NCBI RefSeq assembly: GCF_900114565.1
Contig: NZ_FOTM01000003.1
Location: 175,428-239,427 of the forward strand
Direction: 5' to 3'
Source: Leifsonia sp. CL147
Lineage (GTDB): Bacteria; Actinomycetota; Actinomycetes; Actinomycetales; Microbacteriaceae
DNA: 64,000 nucleotides
The notes below the pieces were generated by a model that was not told the DNA's origin, searched no databases, and was given only the letters and a program-made list of their open reading frames with translations. The stretch's first letter is position 1. Each line of letters starts with the position of its first letter. The position numbers were made by a program, and so were the translations under genes. Positions 1 through 8,535 of this stretch are shown in pieces.

Positions 1-975
1 AGCGACGGCGTCCACGTCAGCGAGAACGCGTGGGCCTTCCTGCCGGGATACCCCGGGCTCGTCGATGTCGTCATGTTCGTCACGCGGCTGCCGTGGCCGG
101 TCGCAGCGGTGCTGGTCTCGTTCGCGGCCGGCGCCGGGGCGGCCCTGGTCTTCCATCAGCTGATGCGCCGGGTCGGGCTCAGCCCATCCACCAGCCTGTT
201 CGCCGTCGTACTGTTCTGCGTGTCGCCCGTGTCGCCGCTGTTCCAGGTGGCCTACGCGGAGTCGCTGTCCCTCCTTCTGCTGGCGACGGCGTTGCTGTTC
301 CTGGTGGAGCGGAGGTACGGGTGGATGTTCCCGGTCGTGCTCGCGCTGGCGTTCACCCGGCCGAGCGGGCTGGCATTGGCGCTGGCACTCGGGCTGCACG
401 TGATCTACCGGTGGGTCCGTCGACGGGACGACCCCTTCCCGGTGCGGGAGCGGGTGCTGAGCGTGGGGCTGACGGTGTTCAGCGGGCTCGCCGGGCTGGC
501 GTGGCCGGCGATCGCCGCAATCGGCACGGGCTCGTGGACGGCGTACACCGACACCGAGCTGGCCTGGCGGGCGCCGTACATCGGCTTCACGCACCTCGTC
601 CCGTTCACGCCGTGGTTCCAGGGGGCCGGCTGGTGGGCGAGCGCCATGCTCGGCATCCCGGGATGGGTGGGCATCGCCGCGCTCGTCGTCCTCCTGGCGC
701 TGTTCGGCATCCTGCTCTTCTCGCCGGCGGTGCGCCGGCTGGGGGTCGACCTCCGGTTCTGGGTGGTGGCGTACTCCCTCTACCTGCTGGCGGTGTTCTT
801 CCCGCAGTCGAGCACGTTCCGGCTGTTGATGCCGCTGTTCCCGCTGCTCGGCGTGCTGGCGCTTCCGCGCAGCCGCAGCTACCGTGCGGCGCTGGCGGTG
901 CTCTTCATCGCGCTGCAGGTGGGATGGGTGGCCATCTGCTGGTCGATCGACGGATACGATTGGTCACCTCCGTGA
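1..975 (+). CDS. Mannosyltransferase-like multi-pass membrane protein (5' end cut by window edge)
   Basis: The reading frame is open from the first base, so the N-terminus lies outside the window; an internal ATG at 73 is probably not the start. The visible 324 residues are almost all hydrophobic helices separated by short Arg-rich loops, as in integral membrane glycosyltransferases that use polyprenyl-phosphate sugars. The motif AFLPGYPGL near the visible N-terminus resembles the conserved FPLYP-type loop of the PIG-V/DUF2029 mannosyltransferase group. The acceptor cannot be deduced. The family call rests on topology and this one loop, so a generic polytopic membrane protein remains possible. 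Confidence 0.6.
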   Translation, partial: SDGVHVSENAWAFLPGYPGLVDVVMFVTRLPWPVAAVLVSFAAGAGAALVFHQLMRRVGLSPSTSLFAVVLFCVSPVSPLFQVAYAESLSLLLLATALLFLVERRYGWMFPVVLALAFTRPSGLALALALGLHVIYRWVRRRDDPFPVRERVLSVGLTVFSGLAGLAWPAIAAIGTGSWTAYTDTELAWRAPYIGFTHLVPFTPWFQGAGWWASAMLGIPGWVGIAALVVLLALFGILLFSPAVRRLGVDLRFWVVAYSLYLLAVFFPQSSTFRLLMPLFPLLGVLALPRSRSYRAALAVLFIALQVGWVAICWSIDGYDWSPP

Positions 976-1043
976 CCCCTACGATTTCCGCACGTCGGCA
1001 ACGATGTCGGATAATAGAAGCACATCCACGAAAGGGGAGCTGC

Positions 1044-1217
1044 ATGGCGGCCATGAAGCCGAGGACCGGGGACGGGCCGATGGAGGCTGTGAAGGAGGGA
1101 CGGCTCATCATCGTGCGTGTGCCGCTCGAGGGTGGGGGACGACTTGTGGTCTCCGTCAACGATGCGGAAGCCAAAGAGCTTCATGACGCCCTCGCGAGCG
1201 TCGTGACCTCCGCCTGA
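1044..1217 (+). CDS. DUF3117 family small protein
   Basis: A 57-aa protein with the near-invariant actinobacterial DUF3117 pattern: MAAMKPRTGDGPME at the start and VPLEGGGRLVV in the middle. The ATG at 1044 follows an AAAGGGGAG ribosome site with 4 nt spacing. The family is widespread in Actinobacteria and has no established function. It is followed by a strong hairpin terminator and stands alone between two membrane or metabolic genes. Confidence 0.9.
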   Translation: MAAMKPRTGDGPMEAVKEGRLIIVRVPLEGGGRLVVSVNDAEAKELHDALASVVTSA

Positions 1218-1245
1218 CATCGCGCCGGCGACGAATCGCCGAGAT

Positions 1246-1284
1246 GAGAAGAGGCTCCGATCGATGCGATCGGAGCCTCTTCTC
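1246..1284. terminator. Bidirectional hairpin terminator
   Basis: A perfect 18-bp stem (1246-1263 with 1267-1284) closed by a 3-nt loop sits between the convergent DUF3117 gene and the O-methyltransferase gene. The arm begins GAGAAGAGGCTCCGATCG. It should end transcription in both directions. Confidence 0.9.
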
Positions 1285-1300
1285 CTGCGTGGGGCCAGGG

Positions 1301-1933
1301 TCAGGGCGCCAGCTTGGTGAGCTGCAGCAGCCCTTCGCCGGCGGGGGAGAGGGCGCTGATCACGGCGCCGGAGGCGGACGTCTCAGTGATGAGCGTGCGG
1401 AATCCCGTCGCGATCTCGTCGCGCGCCGCCGGGTCCGCCACGCGTCCGCGCCACAGCGCGCGGGCCACCAGGACGGTTCCGCCGGGACGCACCAGCCGCA
1501 GGCCGTGCTCGACGTACTCGATGACCGACTGCGGGTCGGCGTCGATGAAGACGATGTCGTACGAGTTCTCGTTCATCCGCGGGAGCACATCGAGGGCACG
1601 GCCCGGGATGAGGCGCACGCGGTTGGCGCCGACGCCCGCCTCGGTGAAGAACGCGCGCGCATGCTGCTGGTACTCGACCTCGACGTCGATCGAGGTGAGT
1701 TGCGCCTCGGGCGCTCCGGTGAGCAGCCAGAGGCCGGAGACGCCGACGCCGGTGCCGATCTCCACGACGTTCTCGGCGTGGGTCGCGGCGACGACGACCG
1801 CGACCTGGGCGCCGGTGGCCGGCGAGATGGGGTCGACGCCCAGCTCCAGCGACTGCTGCCGGGCCCGGGCGACGACATCGCTCTCGACGACGACGTCGTC
1901 GGCGAACCTCCAGTTCGAGTCCTTGTCTGACAC
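1301..1933 (-). CDS. SAM-dependent O-methyltransferase (family 3)
   Basis: A 210-aa class I methyltransferase. The SAM-binding motif VVEIGTGVGVSGL lies at residues 57-69, the acidic loop TSIDVE at 80-85 and the metal/SAM segment DIVFIDADP at 126-134, in the order seen in catechol-type O-methyltransferases. Start: a GTG at 1933 preceded by CGGGAG is preferred over an upstream in-frame TTG at 1951. A TATCCT -10 candidate lies at 1957-1962 on this strand. The orthologue in M. tuberculosis (Rv1220c) sits beside sigE-rseA-htrA-tatB; here tatB follows directly. The methyl acceptor is unknown. Confidence 0.85.
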   Translation of the reverse strand: MSDKDSNWRFADDVVVESDVVARARQQSLELGVDPISPATGAQVAVVVAATHAENVVEIGTGVGVSGLWLLTGAPEAQLTSIDVEVEYQQHARAFFTEAGVGANRVRLIPGRALDVLPRMNENSYDIVFIDADPQSVIEYVEHGLRLVRPGGTVLVARALWRGRVADPAARDEIATGFRTLITETSASGAVISALSPAGEGLLQLTKLAP

Positions 1934-2010
1934 AGCGCTCCCGTCGATCAACCCTCAGGATACGGTCGGCTTGCGCGGCATCCGTGCAGGCATCGCCGCG
2001 ATACCCTGGA

Positions 2011-2379
2011 ATGGTGTTCGGGCTGACCTTCGACAAGCTGCTGATCGTGGCGGTGATCGCGGTGTTCCTCATCGGCCCGGAACGTCTGCCCACCTACGCC
2101 GGCAAGCTCGCGCAACTGGTGCGCTCGCTGCGGGACTTCGCCAACGGCGCGAAGGACCGGATGCGGGAGGAGATGGGCCCCGAGTTCGACGAGGTCGACT
2201 GGAAGAAGCTGGATCCGCGGCAGTACGATCCCCGCCGCATCATCCGGGAGGCGCTCCTCGACGACGCGCCGGCGGAGGCGCCGAGCGCGATCAAGCCGGT
2301 GACGCAGTCGGTCTATGCGCAAGGCAGGATGCCGCTGGCGGCAGGCGCTGTGCCGCCGTTCGATCTCGAAGCGACCTGA
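2011..2379 (+). CDS. tatB: Twin-arginine translocase subunit TatB
   Basis: A 122-aa protein with a single N-terminal membrane helix (about residues 7-21) followed by the hinge GPERLP and an amphipathic helix (YAGKLAQLVRSLRDFANGAKDRM). This is the TatA/TatB fold, and the longer cytoplasmic tail and Glu/Lys-rich region favour TatB. TatB with TatC binds twin-arginine signal peptides of folded export substrates. ATG 2011 is chosen over an in-frame GTG at 1984 because it places the helix at the true N-terminus. The stop codon lies inside a short tandem repeat that continues downstream. Confidence 0.88.
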   Translation: MVFGLTFDKLLIVAVIAVFLIGPERLPTYAGKLAQLVRSLRDFANGAKDRMREEMGPEFDEVDWKKLDPRQYDPRRIIREALLDDAPAEAPSAIKPVTQSVYAQGRMPLAAGAVPPFDLEAT

Positions 2380-2440
2380 CGCGGGGCGACCTGACGCGGC
2401 GCGGCCCTGACGCGGCGCGGCCCTGACGCGGCGCGCCCGG
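2371..2440 (+). repeat. Short GC-rich tandem repeat spanning the tatB stop codon
   Basis: CTGACGCGG recurs at 2376, 2391, 2407 and 2423, giving a 15-16 nt period in four degenerate copies. The first copy contains the tatB stop. The repeat ends shortly before the promoter of the next gene. Confidence 0.75.
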
Positions 2441-2452
2441 GCGCGCATCCAC

Positions 2453-2458
2453 TACGCT
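2453..2458 (+). promoter_or_regulatory. -10 box of leaderless MFS transporter gene
   Basis: TACGCT, then 6 nt, then the ATG at 2465. The expected transcript start coincides with the start codon. Confidence 0.65.
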
Positions 2459-2464
2459 GCGGAC

Positions 2465-3853
2465 ATGATCGCAACGGAGCAATCGCTGACCCGGGCGACC
2501 GTGGCGCGGTACGCCGTCGGCTCGCTCGGCACGGGCGGATTCTCGACGCTGCCCGGACTGGTGCTCGTCTACTACCTCACCGACTCGCTCGGGGTGGCGG
2601 CGATCGTCGCGGGGATCGTCGTGACGATCGCCAAGGTGTGGGACGTCGTCATCGACCCCGTGATCGGCGCGCGCAGCGACCGGCTGCTCGCCGTCCAGGG
2701 CTCGCGCCGCCCGATGATGCTGCTCGGCGCGCTGGCCCTTCCCGTGTTCTTCCTGCTGACCTTCGCCGTCCCTCCGGGCACGCCCGGGGCCGTCGCCGCG
2801 CTCTGGGTGCTGTTCGCGTTCGTGCTGACGGCGACCGCGTTCAGCCTGTTCCAGGTGCCGTACATCGCGCTCCCGGCGGAGCTCGCGTCCGGCTACGACC
2901 AGCGGACGCGCCTGCTCACGTGGCGGGTCGTGGTGCTGACGTTCGCGATCCTGCTGTTCGGTGCCGGCGGACCGGCGCTCCGGTCGCTCGGCGGCGGGAA
3001 CTCCTTCGCCGGCTACTTCCTGATGGCTCTGGTCGCCGGGGTGGCGATCGGCGGCGGAATGCTGTTCTCGGCCTTCGTGGCGCCGCGCGGGCTTCCGGCC
3101 GAGGCGCCGCCGCCGCGCGAGAACGTGCTCGCCACGCTGCGGTCGAACTACCGGGCCGGGATGCGCGTCCTGCGTGACAGCCAGCCGTTCCGCGCGCTGC
3201 TGCTCACGTTCCTGCTGCAGGGGCTCGCCACCGGGATGATGCTGGCCGGTGCGAACTACGTCGCGACCTGGGTGCTCCACTCGGAGGACGCGGTGACGTT
3301 CCTCTTCGTGGCCCTCATCGCGCCGGCGTTGATCGTCACCCCGCTGTGGGCCGTCGTGGCACGCCGCATCGGCAAGGAGCGCGGATTCGCCGTGGCGAGC
3401 ATCCTGTTCGGTGTCGCAGCGTTGTCGATGACCGGGCTCCTCTGGGCGCCTGGTGCGTGGGTCTACGCGCCGGTGGCACTGGTGGGCGCCGGGTACGCGG
3501 GGATGCAGTCGCTGCCGATGGCCATGCTGCCCGACGTGATCTCGCACGACGCTCGTCGCAACGGCGACGGGCGAGCCGGAACATTCGGCGGGATGTGGAC
3601 GGCGGGGGAGACGACCGGGATGGCGCTCGGTGCGACGGTTCTGAGTGTCGTGCTCGCGGTCAGCGGCTATGTGTCGCGCGCCGCGGCCGCCGCGCCCACC
3701 GTGGCCGGGGCGGCGGGCGGGTCGCAGCCGGGGAGCGCGGTCGCGGGGATCGTGCTGAGCTTCAGCATCATCCCGGCGCTGCTGATCGCGATCAGCCTCG
3801 TGCCGCTGGCGCGGTACCGGCTGCGGAAGGGGGACATCGATGCCATCGTCTGA
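2465..3853 (+). CDS. MFS transporter of the GPH (glycoside-pentoside-hexuronide) type
   Basis: A 462-aa protein with about 12 hydrophobic helices. The N-terminal segment YAVGSLGTGGFSTLPG, the helix-2/3 loop DPVIGARSDR and the segment FQVPYIALPAEL match the sodium/sugar symporter group typified by MelB and related GPH carriers. Substrate cannot be deduced. Its last 14 nt overlap the next gene, a PLP-dependent lyase/decarboxylase. The two are therefore probably co-translated, and the carrier may import that enzyme's substrate or export its product. Confidence 0.8.
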   Translation: MIATEQSLTRATVARYAVGSLGTGGFSTLPGLVLVYYLTDSLGVAAIVAGIVVTIAKVWDVVIDPVIGARSDRLLAVQGSRRPMMLLGALALPVFFLLTFAVPPGTPGAVAALWVLFAFVLTATAFSLFQVPYIALPAELASGYDQRTRLLTWRVVVLTFAILLFGAGGPALRSLGGGNSFAGYFLMALVAGVAIGGGMLFSAFVAPRGLPAEAPPPRENVLATLRSNYRAGMRVLRDSQPFRALLLTFLLQGLATGMMLAGANYVATWVLHSEDAVTFLFVALIAPALIVTPLWAVVARRIGKERGFAVASILFGVAALSMTGLLWAPGAWVYAPVALVGAGYAGMQSLPMAMLPDVISHDARRNGDGRAGTFGGMWTAGETTGMALGATVLSVVLAVSGYVSRAAAAAPTVAGAAGGSQPGSAVAGIVLSFSIIPALLIAISLVPLARYRLRKGDIDAIV

Positions 3854-5369
3854 CGCCGGGGTCCGTGGGAGCGCGGCCGGCTTCGATCAGCAGGCGATCC
3901 TCGGCCGCCTGGCCGCGCTCCGCGCGGCGGATGCGCCGACCCACGGCGGCCGCGTGCTGAGCTACGTGTACGACTCCGGGAGGCCGGAGCTCGACGAGCT
4001 CGCCGCGCAGGCGATGCGGCTGGTGCAGCCCGTGAACGGGTTGGACCCGACGACGTTCACCTCGGTCGCCGTCATGGAGCGCGAGGTGATCGATTTCGCC
4101 CGCGAGCTGCTGCACGGCGGCGACGACGTGGTCGGATCGGTGACCTCCGGCGGGACCGAGTCGTGCCTGCTGGCGGTGAAGACCGCACGCGACGTGTGGC
4201 GCGCTGCCGGCGGCTCGGGCACTCCGCGGCTGGTGGCTCCCGTCACGGCGCACGCGGCCTTCCAGAAGGCAGCCGCGCTCTTCGGGGTGACCCTCGACCT
4301 CGTTCCGGTGGACCCGTCCACCGGCCGGGTGGACGCCTCCCGGCTGATCTCGCGGATCGATCCGCAGGTGGCGCTCGTCGTCGTGTCGGCGCCGTCGTAT
4401 CCCTACGCCACACTCGACCCTGTGGAGGAGGTCGCCGCCGCGTGCGACGAGGCCGCCGTCGCCTGCCATGTGGATGCGTGCATCGGCGGGTGGATCCTGC
4501 CGTTCTGGCGGAATCGGGACGGCTCGGCGCTGCCCGCGTGGGACTTCCGCGTGCCGGGCGTCACCAGCGTCTCCGCCGACCTGCACAAGTACGGCTACGC
4601 GCCGAAGGGTGCGAGCGTGCTGCTGCAGCGCGGCCGCGACCGGCAGCGCCGCCAGTACTTCGCCACGACGGGATGGCCCGGGTACCCGGTCGTCAACGCC
4701 ACGCTGCTCGGGTCGAAGTCGGCCGGCGCGCTCGCGGCGTCGTGGGCGATCATCCAGGCGCTGGGCGCCCGGGGCTTCGCCAGCCTCGCCGAGTCGTGCC
4801 GCCGGGCGACCCGTGCACTGGAGGACATCGTGGGCGACATCGATGGACTGCGCGTCCTGGGCGAGCCGACCGGACCGCTCCTGGCCGTCACGACGGACCC
4901 GGCGGAGCCGGTGTCGAGGCGGGTGGACCCGCACCACTGGGCGGACCGCGTCCGCCGCCGCGGCTGGGTGCTGCAATTGCAGCCCGGACTCGTCCAGGCG
5001 GACGGGACCCGCCTCCCGCACACGACCCACCTCACGGTCACCCCGGTGACCGAGGGACGCATCGACGAGTTGGAGGCCGCGCTCCGGGGAGCTGCGGACG
5101 AGGCGCGCGCCGTGCCTCCTGTCGATCGGGATGCCGTGCTCGCCGCCCTTCCCGGCGAGGTGACCGCGGGCCTCACGTCCGGAGCGGTCACGGAACTCGA
5201 CTCGGCGACCGCTGCGCGCATCCTGAGCTCGATCGGTCTCGGCGGCGCGGGGGCGAGCCTCCCGGACGATCAGGCGGGCCTCCTCGCCCTCGTCGAGGCG
5301 CTGCCGCGTCCACTGACCGAGCGCCTCCTCACGGAACTCCTCGCCCGGGCCGTGGACCCCGACGCCTGA
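3840..5369 (+). CDS. PLP-dependent group II decarboxylase / sphingosine-1-phosphate-lyase-like enzyme
   Basis: A 509-aa fold-type I PLP enzyme. VTSGGTESCLLAVK at residues 101-114 binds the phosphate, HVDACIGG at 210-217 holds the pyridine-nitrogen Asp, and ADLHKYGYAPKGAS at 246-259 carries the Schiff-base Lys250. The TSGGTES and ADLHKYGYAPKG blocks resemble sphingosine-1-phosphate lyases and MfnA-type tyrosine decarboxylases more closely than bacterial glutamate decarboxylases. Residues after about 420 form an extra helical tail. Its start lies inside the end of the transporter gene. The substrate (amino acid or phospho-base) is not decided by sequence alone. Confidence 0.75.
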   Translation: MPSSDAGVRGSAAGFDQQAILGRLAALRAADAPTHGGRVLSYVYDSGRPELDELAAQAMRLVQPVNGLDPTTFTSVAVMEREVIDFARELLHGGDDVVGSVTSGGTESCLLAVKTARDVWRAAGGSGTPRLVAPVTAHAAFQKAAALFGVTLDLVPVDPSTGRVDASRLISRIDPQVALVVVSAPSYPYATLDPVEEVAAACDEAAVACHVDACIGGWILPFWRNRDGSALPAWDFRVPGVTSVSADLHKYGYAPKGASVLLQRGRDRQRRQYFATTGWPGYPVVNATLLGSKSAGALAASWAIIQALGARGFASLAESCRRATRALEDIVGDIDGLRVLGEPTGPLLAVTTDPAEPVSRRVDPHHWADRVRRRGWVLQLQPGLVQADGTRLPHTTHLTVTPVTEGRIDELEAALRGAADEARAVPPVDRDAVLAALPGEVTAGLTSGAVTELDSATAARILSSIGLGGAGASLPDDQAGLLALVEALPRPLTERLLTELLARAVDPDA

Positions 5370-5376
5370 CTTTTCG

Positions 5377-5436
5377 CCGAGGTGCTCGTTGTTGCAGGCG
5401 ACACGCCGTCGGCGGGTGCAACAACGAGCACCTCGG
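5377..5436. repeat. Long perfect intergenic inverted repeat (possible bidirectional terminator)
   Basis: Two 20-nt arms, CCGAGGTGCTCGTTGTTGCA (5377-5396) and its exact complement (5417-5436), flank a 20-nt loop between two convergent genes. A TTTT run lies just before the left arm. The stem is far longer than a usual terminator needs, so it may be a dispersed palindromic element reused as one. Confidence 0.85.
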
Positions 5437-5485
5437 GTGACCCGCGGGTGGGTCGAGCGGTTTCGGGAGGCCGGGGGCGAGTGGG

Positions 5486-6634
5486 TCAGCGGACGGAGAG
5501 GCCGAGCTTGCGACCGGCGAGGCCGCGGCTGCGCGTGGCCAGGTGCTCCGCGACACGGCGGATCGCCACGGCCGCGGGATCGCCCGGGTCGGTCACCACG
5601 ATGGGCGCGCCGACGTCTCCGCCCGAACGCAACGGGATGCTGAGCGGCACACTGGCGAGCAGCGGAACCGCCTCGTCCTGCCCGGCGGACAGCCGGCGTG
5701 CCACCTCGGCGCCGCCGCCGGAGCCGAACAGCTCGAGCACCGTGCCGTCCGGCTGCACCAGCCCGGCCATGTTCTCGATCACGCCGATCACCCGCTGCCC
5801 GGTCTGCCGCGCGACGACGCCGCTGCGCTCGGCGACGTCAGCCGCCGCGGGCTGCGGGGTCGTGACGACGAGCACCTCGGCCGTCGGCAGCAGCTGACCG
5901 ACCGAGATCGCCACATCGCCGGTGCCGGGCGGCAGGTCGAGCAGCAGCACATCCAGATCGCCGAAGAACACATCGGTGAGGAACTGCTGGATGGTGCGGT
6001 GCAGCATCGGCCCGCGCCAGGCGACCGCGGCGGAGGCCGAGTCGACGAACATCCCGATCGACACCACCTTCACGCCGTAGGCGACCGGGGGCAGGATCAT
6101 GTCGTCCACCCGCGTCGGGCGGGGAGCCACGCCGTTCTCGTCGGTCAGGCCGAGGATGCCCGGGATCGAGAAGCCGTGGACGTCCGCATCCACGATCCCC
6201 ACGCGCAGCCCGCGCTCGGCGAGGGCGACCGCGAGGTTCGCCGTGACGGTCGACTTTCCAACGCCGCCCTTGCCGCTGGTCACCGCGTAGACGCGGGTGA
6301 GCGAGTCCGGGCCGAACTGCGCGCCTCGGGCCGGCCGCCCGGCGCGGAGCTTCTCGGTGAGCGCCCGGCGCTCGGCCGGCGTCATGACAGAGACGTCCAC
6401 CGCGACGTCCGTCACCCCGGGGACGCTCTCGACCGCTGCCCGCACGTCGCGCTCGATCGCGTCCGCCGCGGGGCAGCCGACGATCGTCAGCTTGATCCCG
6501 ACCGACGCGCGGCCGTCCGCATCCACGGCGACGCCACCGACCATGTCGAGCTCGGTGATCGGCTTCCGGATCTCCGGGTCGAGAACCGCGGCGAGGGCGC
6601 CGCGGACCGCCTCGGTCAGCACGCCCTCAGACAC
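5486..6634 (-). CDS. mrp: Mrp/ApbC-type P-loop ATPase, iron-sulfur cluster carrier family
   Basis: A 382-aa protein with a MIP18/DUF59 domain at residues 1-90 (DPEIRKPITELDMV, then GCPAADAI). An Mrp/NBP35 ATPase domain follows, with deviant Walker A SGKGGVGKST at 120-129 and DLPPGTGD. Family members bind and transfer Fe-S clusters to apoproteins in the cytosol. The C-terminal CxxC pair used for cluster bridging in many homologues is absent: the matching region reads IENMAGLVQPDGTVLELFG. This matches actinobacterial homologues I recall. Its start overlaps the DUF1003 gene by 8 nt, and the order matches the M. tuberculosis Rv1229c region. Confidence 0.88.
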   Translation of the reverse strand: MSEGVLTEAVRGALAAVLDPEIRKPITELDMVGGVAVDADGRASVGIKLTIVGCPAADAIERDVRAAVESVPGVTDVAVDVSVMTPAERRALTEKLRAGRPARGAQFGPDSLTRVYAVTSGKGGVGKSTVTANLAVALAERGLRVGIVDADVHGFSIPGILGLTDENGVAPRPTRVDDMILPPVAYGVKVVSIGMFVDSASAAVAWRGPMLHRTIQQFLTDVFFGDLDVLLLDLPPGTGDVAISVGQLLPTAEVLVVTTPQPAAADVAERSGVVARQTGQRVIGVIENMAGLVQPDGTVLELFGSGGGAEVARRLSAGQDEAVPLLASVPLSIPLRSGGDVGAPIVVTDPGDPAAVAIRRVAEHLATRSRGLAGRKLGLSVR

Positions 6635-7148
6635 GGGCCTGTTCGCCCTCGCCCGCGTCGCTTCTCTCGAGATCCTCGAGCAGTGAGCGCAGCTCCGCGC
6701 GGATGAAGTCCTTCGTCGCCATGTCCTTCACCGCCAGGCGCAGCGCGACCACCTCGCGGGCCAGGTACTCGGTGTCGGCCAGGTTCCGTTCCGCCCGCTG
6801 CCGGTCCTGCTCGATCTGCACGCGGTCGCGGTCGTCCTGCCGGTTCTGTGCGAGCAGGATGAGCGGCGCGGCGTACGAGGCCTGCAGCGAAAGCACCAGT
6901 GTCAGGGTGATGAACCCGAGGTCGGCGGAGTCGAACCGCAACGGCTTCGGACCGAGAGTGTTCCACGCCATCCACAGGATCACGAAGACCGTCAGCCCGA
7001 GGACGAACCACGGGGTGCCCATCGCGCGCGCGATCCATTCGGTGAACCGGCCGAACCGGTCGCTGTGATTGAGCGAGTCGCGACGGAGCACCGGCGCGCG
7101 CAGACCCTTGGGGGCGTCGAGCCCGGTGTCCTGCCTACCTCGTGCCAC
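6627..7148 (-). CDS. DUF1003 membrane protein
   Basis: A 173-aa protein with two closely spaced transmembrane helices (about residues 45-65 and 77-100), then a charged helical C-terminus. The layout and the segment SLQASYAAPLILLAQNRQ are typical of DUF1003. Function is unknown; members often neighbour CBS/MgtE-domain genes, as here. Starts with GTG after a GGAGGGGCGG ribosome site. It overlaps both neighbours (14 nt upstream, 8 nt downstream), so the three minus-strand genes form one operon. Confidence 0.85.
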   Translation of the reverse strand: MARGRQDTGLDAPKGLRAPVLRRDSLNHSDRFGRFTEWIARAMGTPWFVLGLTVFVILWMAWNTLGPKPLRFDSADLGFITLTLVLSLQASYAAPLILLAQNRQDDRDRVQIEQDRQRAERNLADTEYLAREVVALRLAVKDMATKDFIRAELRSLLEDLERSDAGEGEQARV

Positions 7149-8457
7149 TTCCGCCCCTCCTTCCGTTCACGATGCGGATGCTGCCGGTGGTGTCGGACGG
7201 CTCCGCGCGTTTCACGGGCTCGTCCTCGTCCTGACTTCGCCAGTCGTCGGGGAGTAGATAGTCGAGGATGTCGTCGATGGTCACCACCCCGACGAGGCGG
7301 TGCTTGTCGTCCACGACGGGAAGGGAGACCAGGTTGTACGAGGCGAGGATGCGCGACACCTCGGCAGCGGACGTGTCGGCCGTCACGGGCTCCAGCCCCG
7401 GGTCGAGCAGCGTGCCGAGCCGCACGTGCGGGGGGTAGCGCAGCATCCGCTGGAAGTGCACGACGCCGAGGAAGCGTCCGGTCGGAGCCTCGTAGGGCGG
7501 AAGCGTGACGCACACGGCGGCGCCCAGCGCCGGCGCGAGCTCGTGACGACGGATGAGTGCGAGTCCCTCGGCGACCGTGGCGTCGGCGGACACGATGATC
7601 GGCTCCGTCGTCATCAGGCCGCCGGCGGTGTCCGGGTTGTAGCTGAGGAGCATGCGGACGTCCTCGGCCTCCTCCGGCTCCATGAGCTCCAGGAGGTGCT
7701 CTCCGCGCTCATCCGACAGCTGCGCGATCAAGTCTGCTGCGTCGTCCGGCTGCATCTGGTCGAGCACGTCGGCGGCGCGGTCGTCGTCCAGCTGGGCGAG
7801 GATGTGGACCTGCTCGCTCTCCGGCATCTCCTCCAGGACATCGGCGAGCCGGTCGTCCGGCAGCTCTTCGGCGACCTCCAGCATCCGCTGCGGCGGCAGG
7901 TCGAGCAAGGTGTTGGCGAGGTCGGCCGGCTTCAGCTCGGAGTAGGTCGCGATCAGTTGCTCGGCGGACTGCGCCTCGCCGCGGTTCTGCTTCTCGCGGA
8001 CCTCGTTCCAGGTGACGAACGTCGTCGCGCCCTTGGCGAAGGGGGAGCCGCCGGTCTTGGGCTTGCGCACGAACAGCTGGCTGATGGCCCAGTCGCCGCT
8101 GTCGCTGTCCTCGATCGCGACATCCTCGATGGTGGCCTCGCCGCTGCCGTCCGTGAAGACGACCCGCCGGCCCAGCAGCTCGGCGATCACCCGGACCTCG
8201 CCGCCGCGCTGCTCGAAGCGGCGCATGTTGATGATGCCGCTGGTGATGATCTGGCCGCTGCCGATGCTGGTGACCCGGCCGATCGAGAGGAAGACGCGGC
8301 GCTTGCCGGGGATCTCCACGATCAGCCCGACCACGCGCGGCGGGTCGTTCTTGCGATACACCACGAGGACGTCGCGCACCCTGCCGACCCGGTCACCGAC
8401 AGGGTCGAACACGGCCGTCCCGGCAAGACGGGCGACGAACACTCTGGTCGAACTCAC
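7135..8457 (-). CDS. MgtE-N / CBS-domain protein with PRC-barrel-like N-terminus, no membrane domain
   Basis: A 440-aa soluble protein. Residues about 1-65 look like a PRC-barrel (DPVGDRVGRVRDVLV). Residues about 190-290 are an MgtE cytosolic N-domain with repeats such as LADVLEEMPESEQVHIL and AADVLDQMQPDDAADLI. Residues about 290-415 form a CBS pair ending VVDDKHRLVGVVTIDDIL. The Mg2+ channel domain of true MgtE is missing, so it is more likely a Mg2+ or nucleotide sensor than a transporter. Related to M. tuberculosis Rv1232c. Leaderless start: GTG 8457 lies 6 nt after a -10 box. Confidence 0.82.
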   Translation of the reverse strand: MSSTRVFVARLAGTAVFDPVGDRVGRVRDVLVVYRKNDPPRVVGLIVEIPGKRRVFLSIGRVTSIGSGQIITSGIINMRRFEQRGGEVRVIAELLGRRVVFTDGSGEATIEDVAIEDSDSGDWAISQLFVRKPKTGGSPFAKGATTFVTWNEVREKQNRGEAQSAEQLIATYSELKPADLANTLLDLPPQRMLEVAEELPDDRLADVLEEMPESEQVHILAQLDDDRAADVLDQMQPDDAADLIAQLSDERGEHLLELMEPEEAEDVRMLLSYNPDTAGGLMTTEPIIVSADATVAEGLALIRRHELAPALGAAVCVTLPPYEAPTGRFLGVVHFQRMLRYPPHVRLGTLLDPGLEPVTADTSAAEVSRILASYNLVSLPVVDDKHRLVGVVTIDDILDYLLPDDWRSQDEDEPVKRAEPSDTTGSIRIVNGRRGGSGTR

Positions 8458-8463
8458 CCTAAT

Positions 8464-8469
8464 AACCTA
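8464..8469 (-). promoter_or_regulatory. -10 box of leaderless CBS/MgtE-N gene
   Basis: On the minus strand TAGGTT is followed by 6 nt and the GTG start at 8457. Confidence 0.6.
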
Positions 8470-8535
8470 AGCCCTCACGGGTGATCGGGGGCTGTTTCCC
8501 GTACGGCGCCCGGGCTCGGATGGGACAATGGCGGA

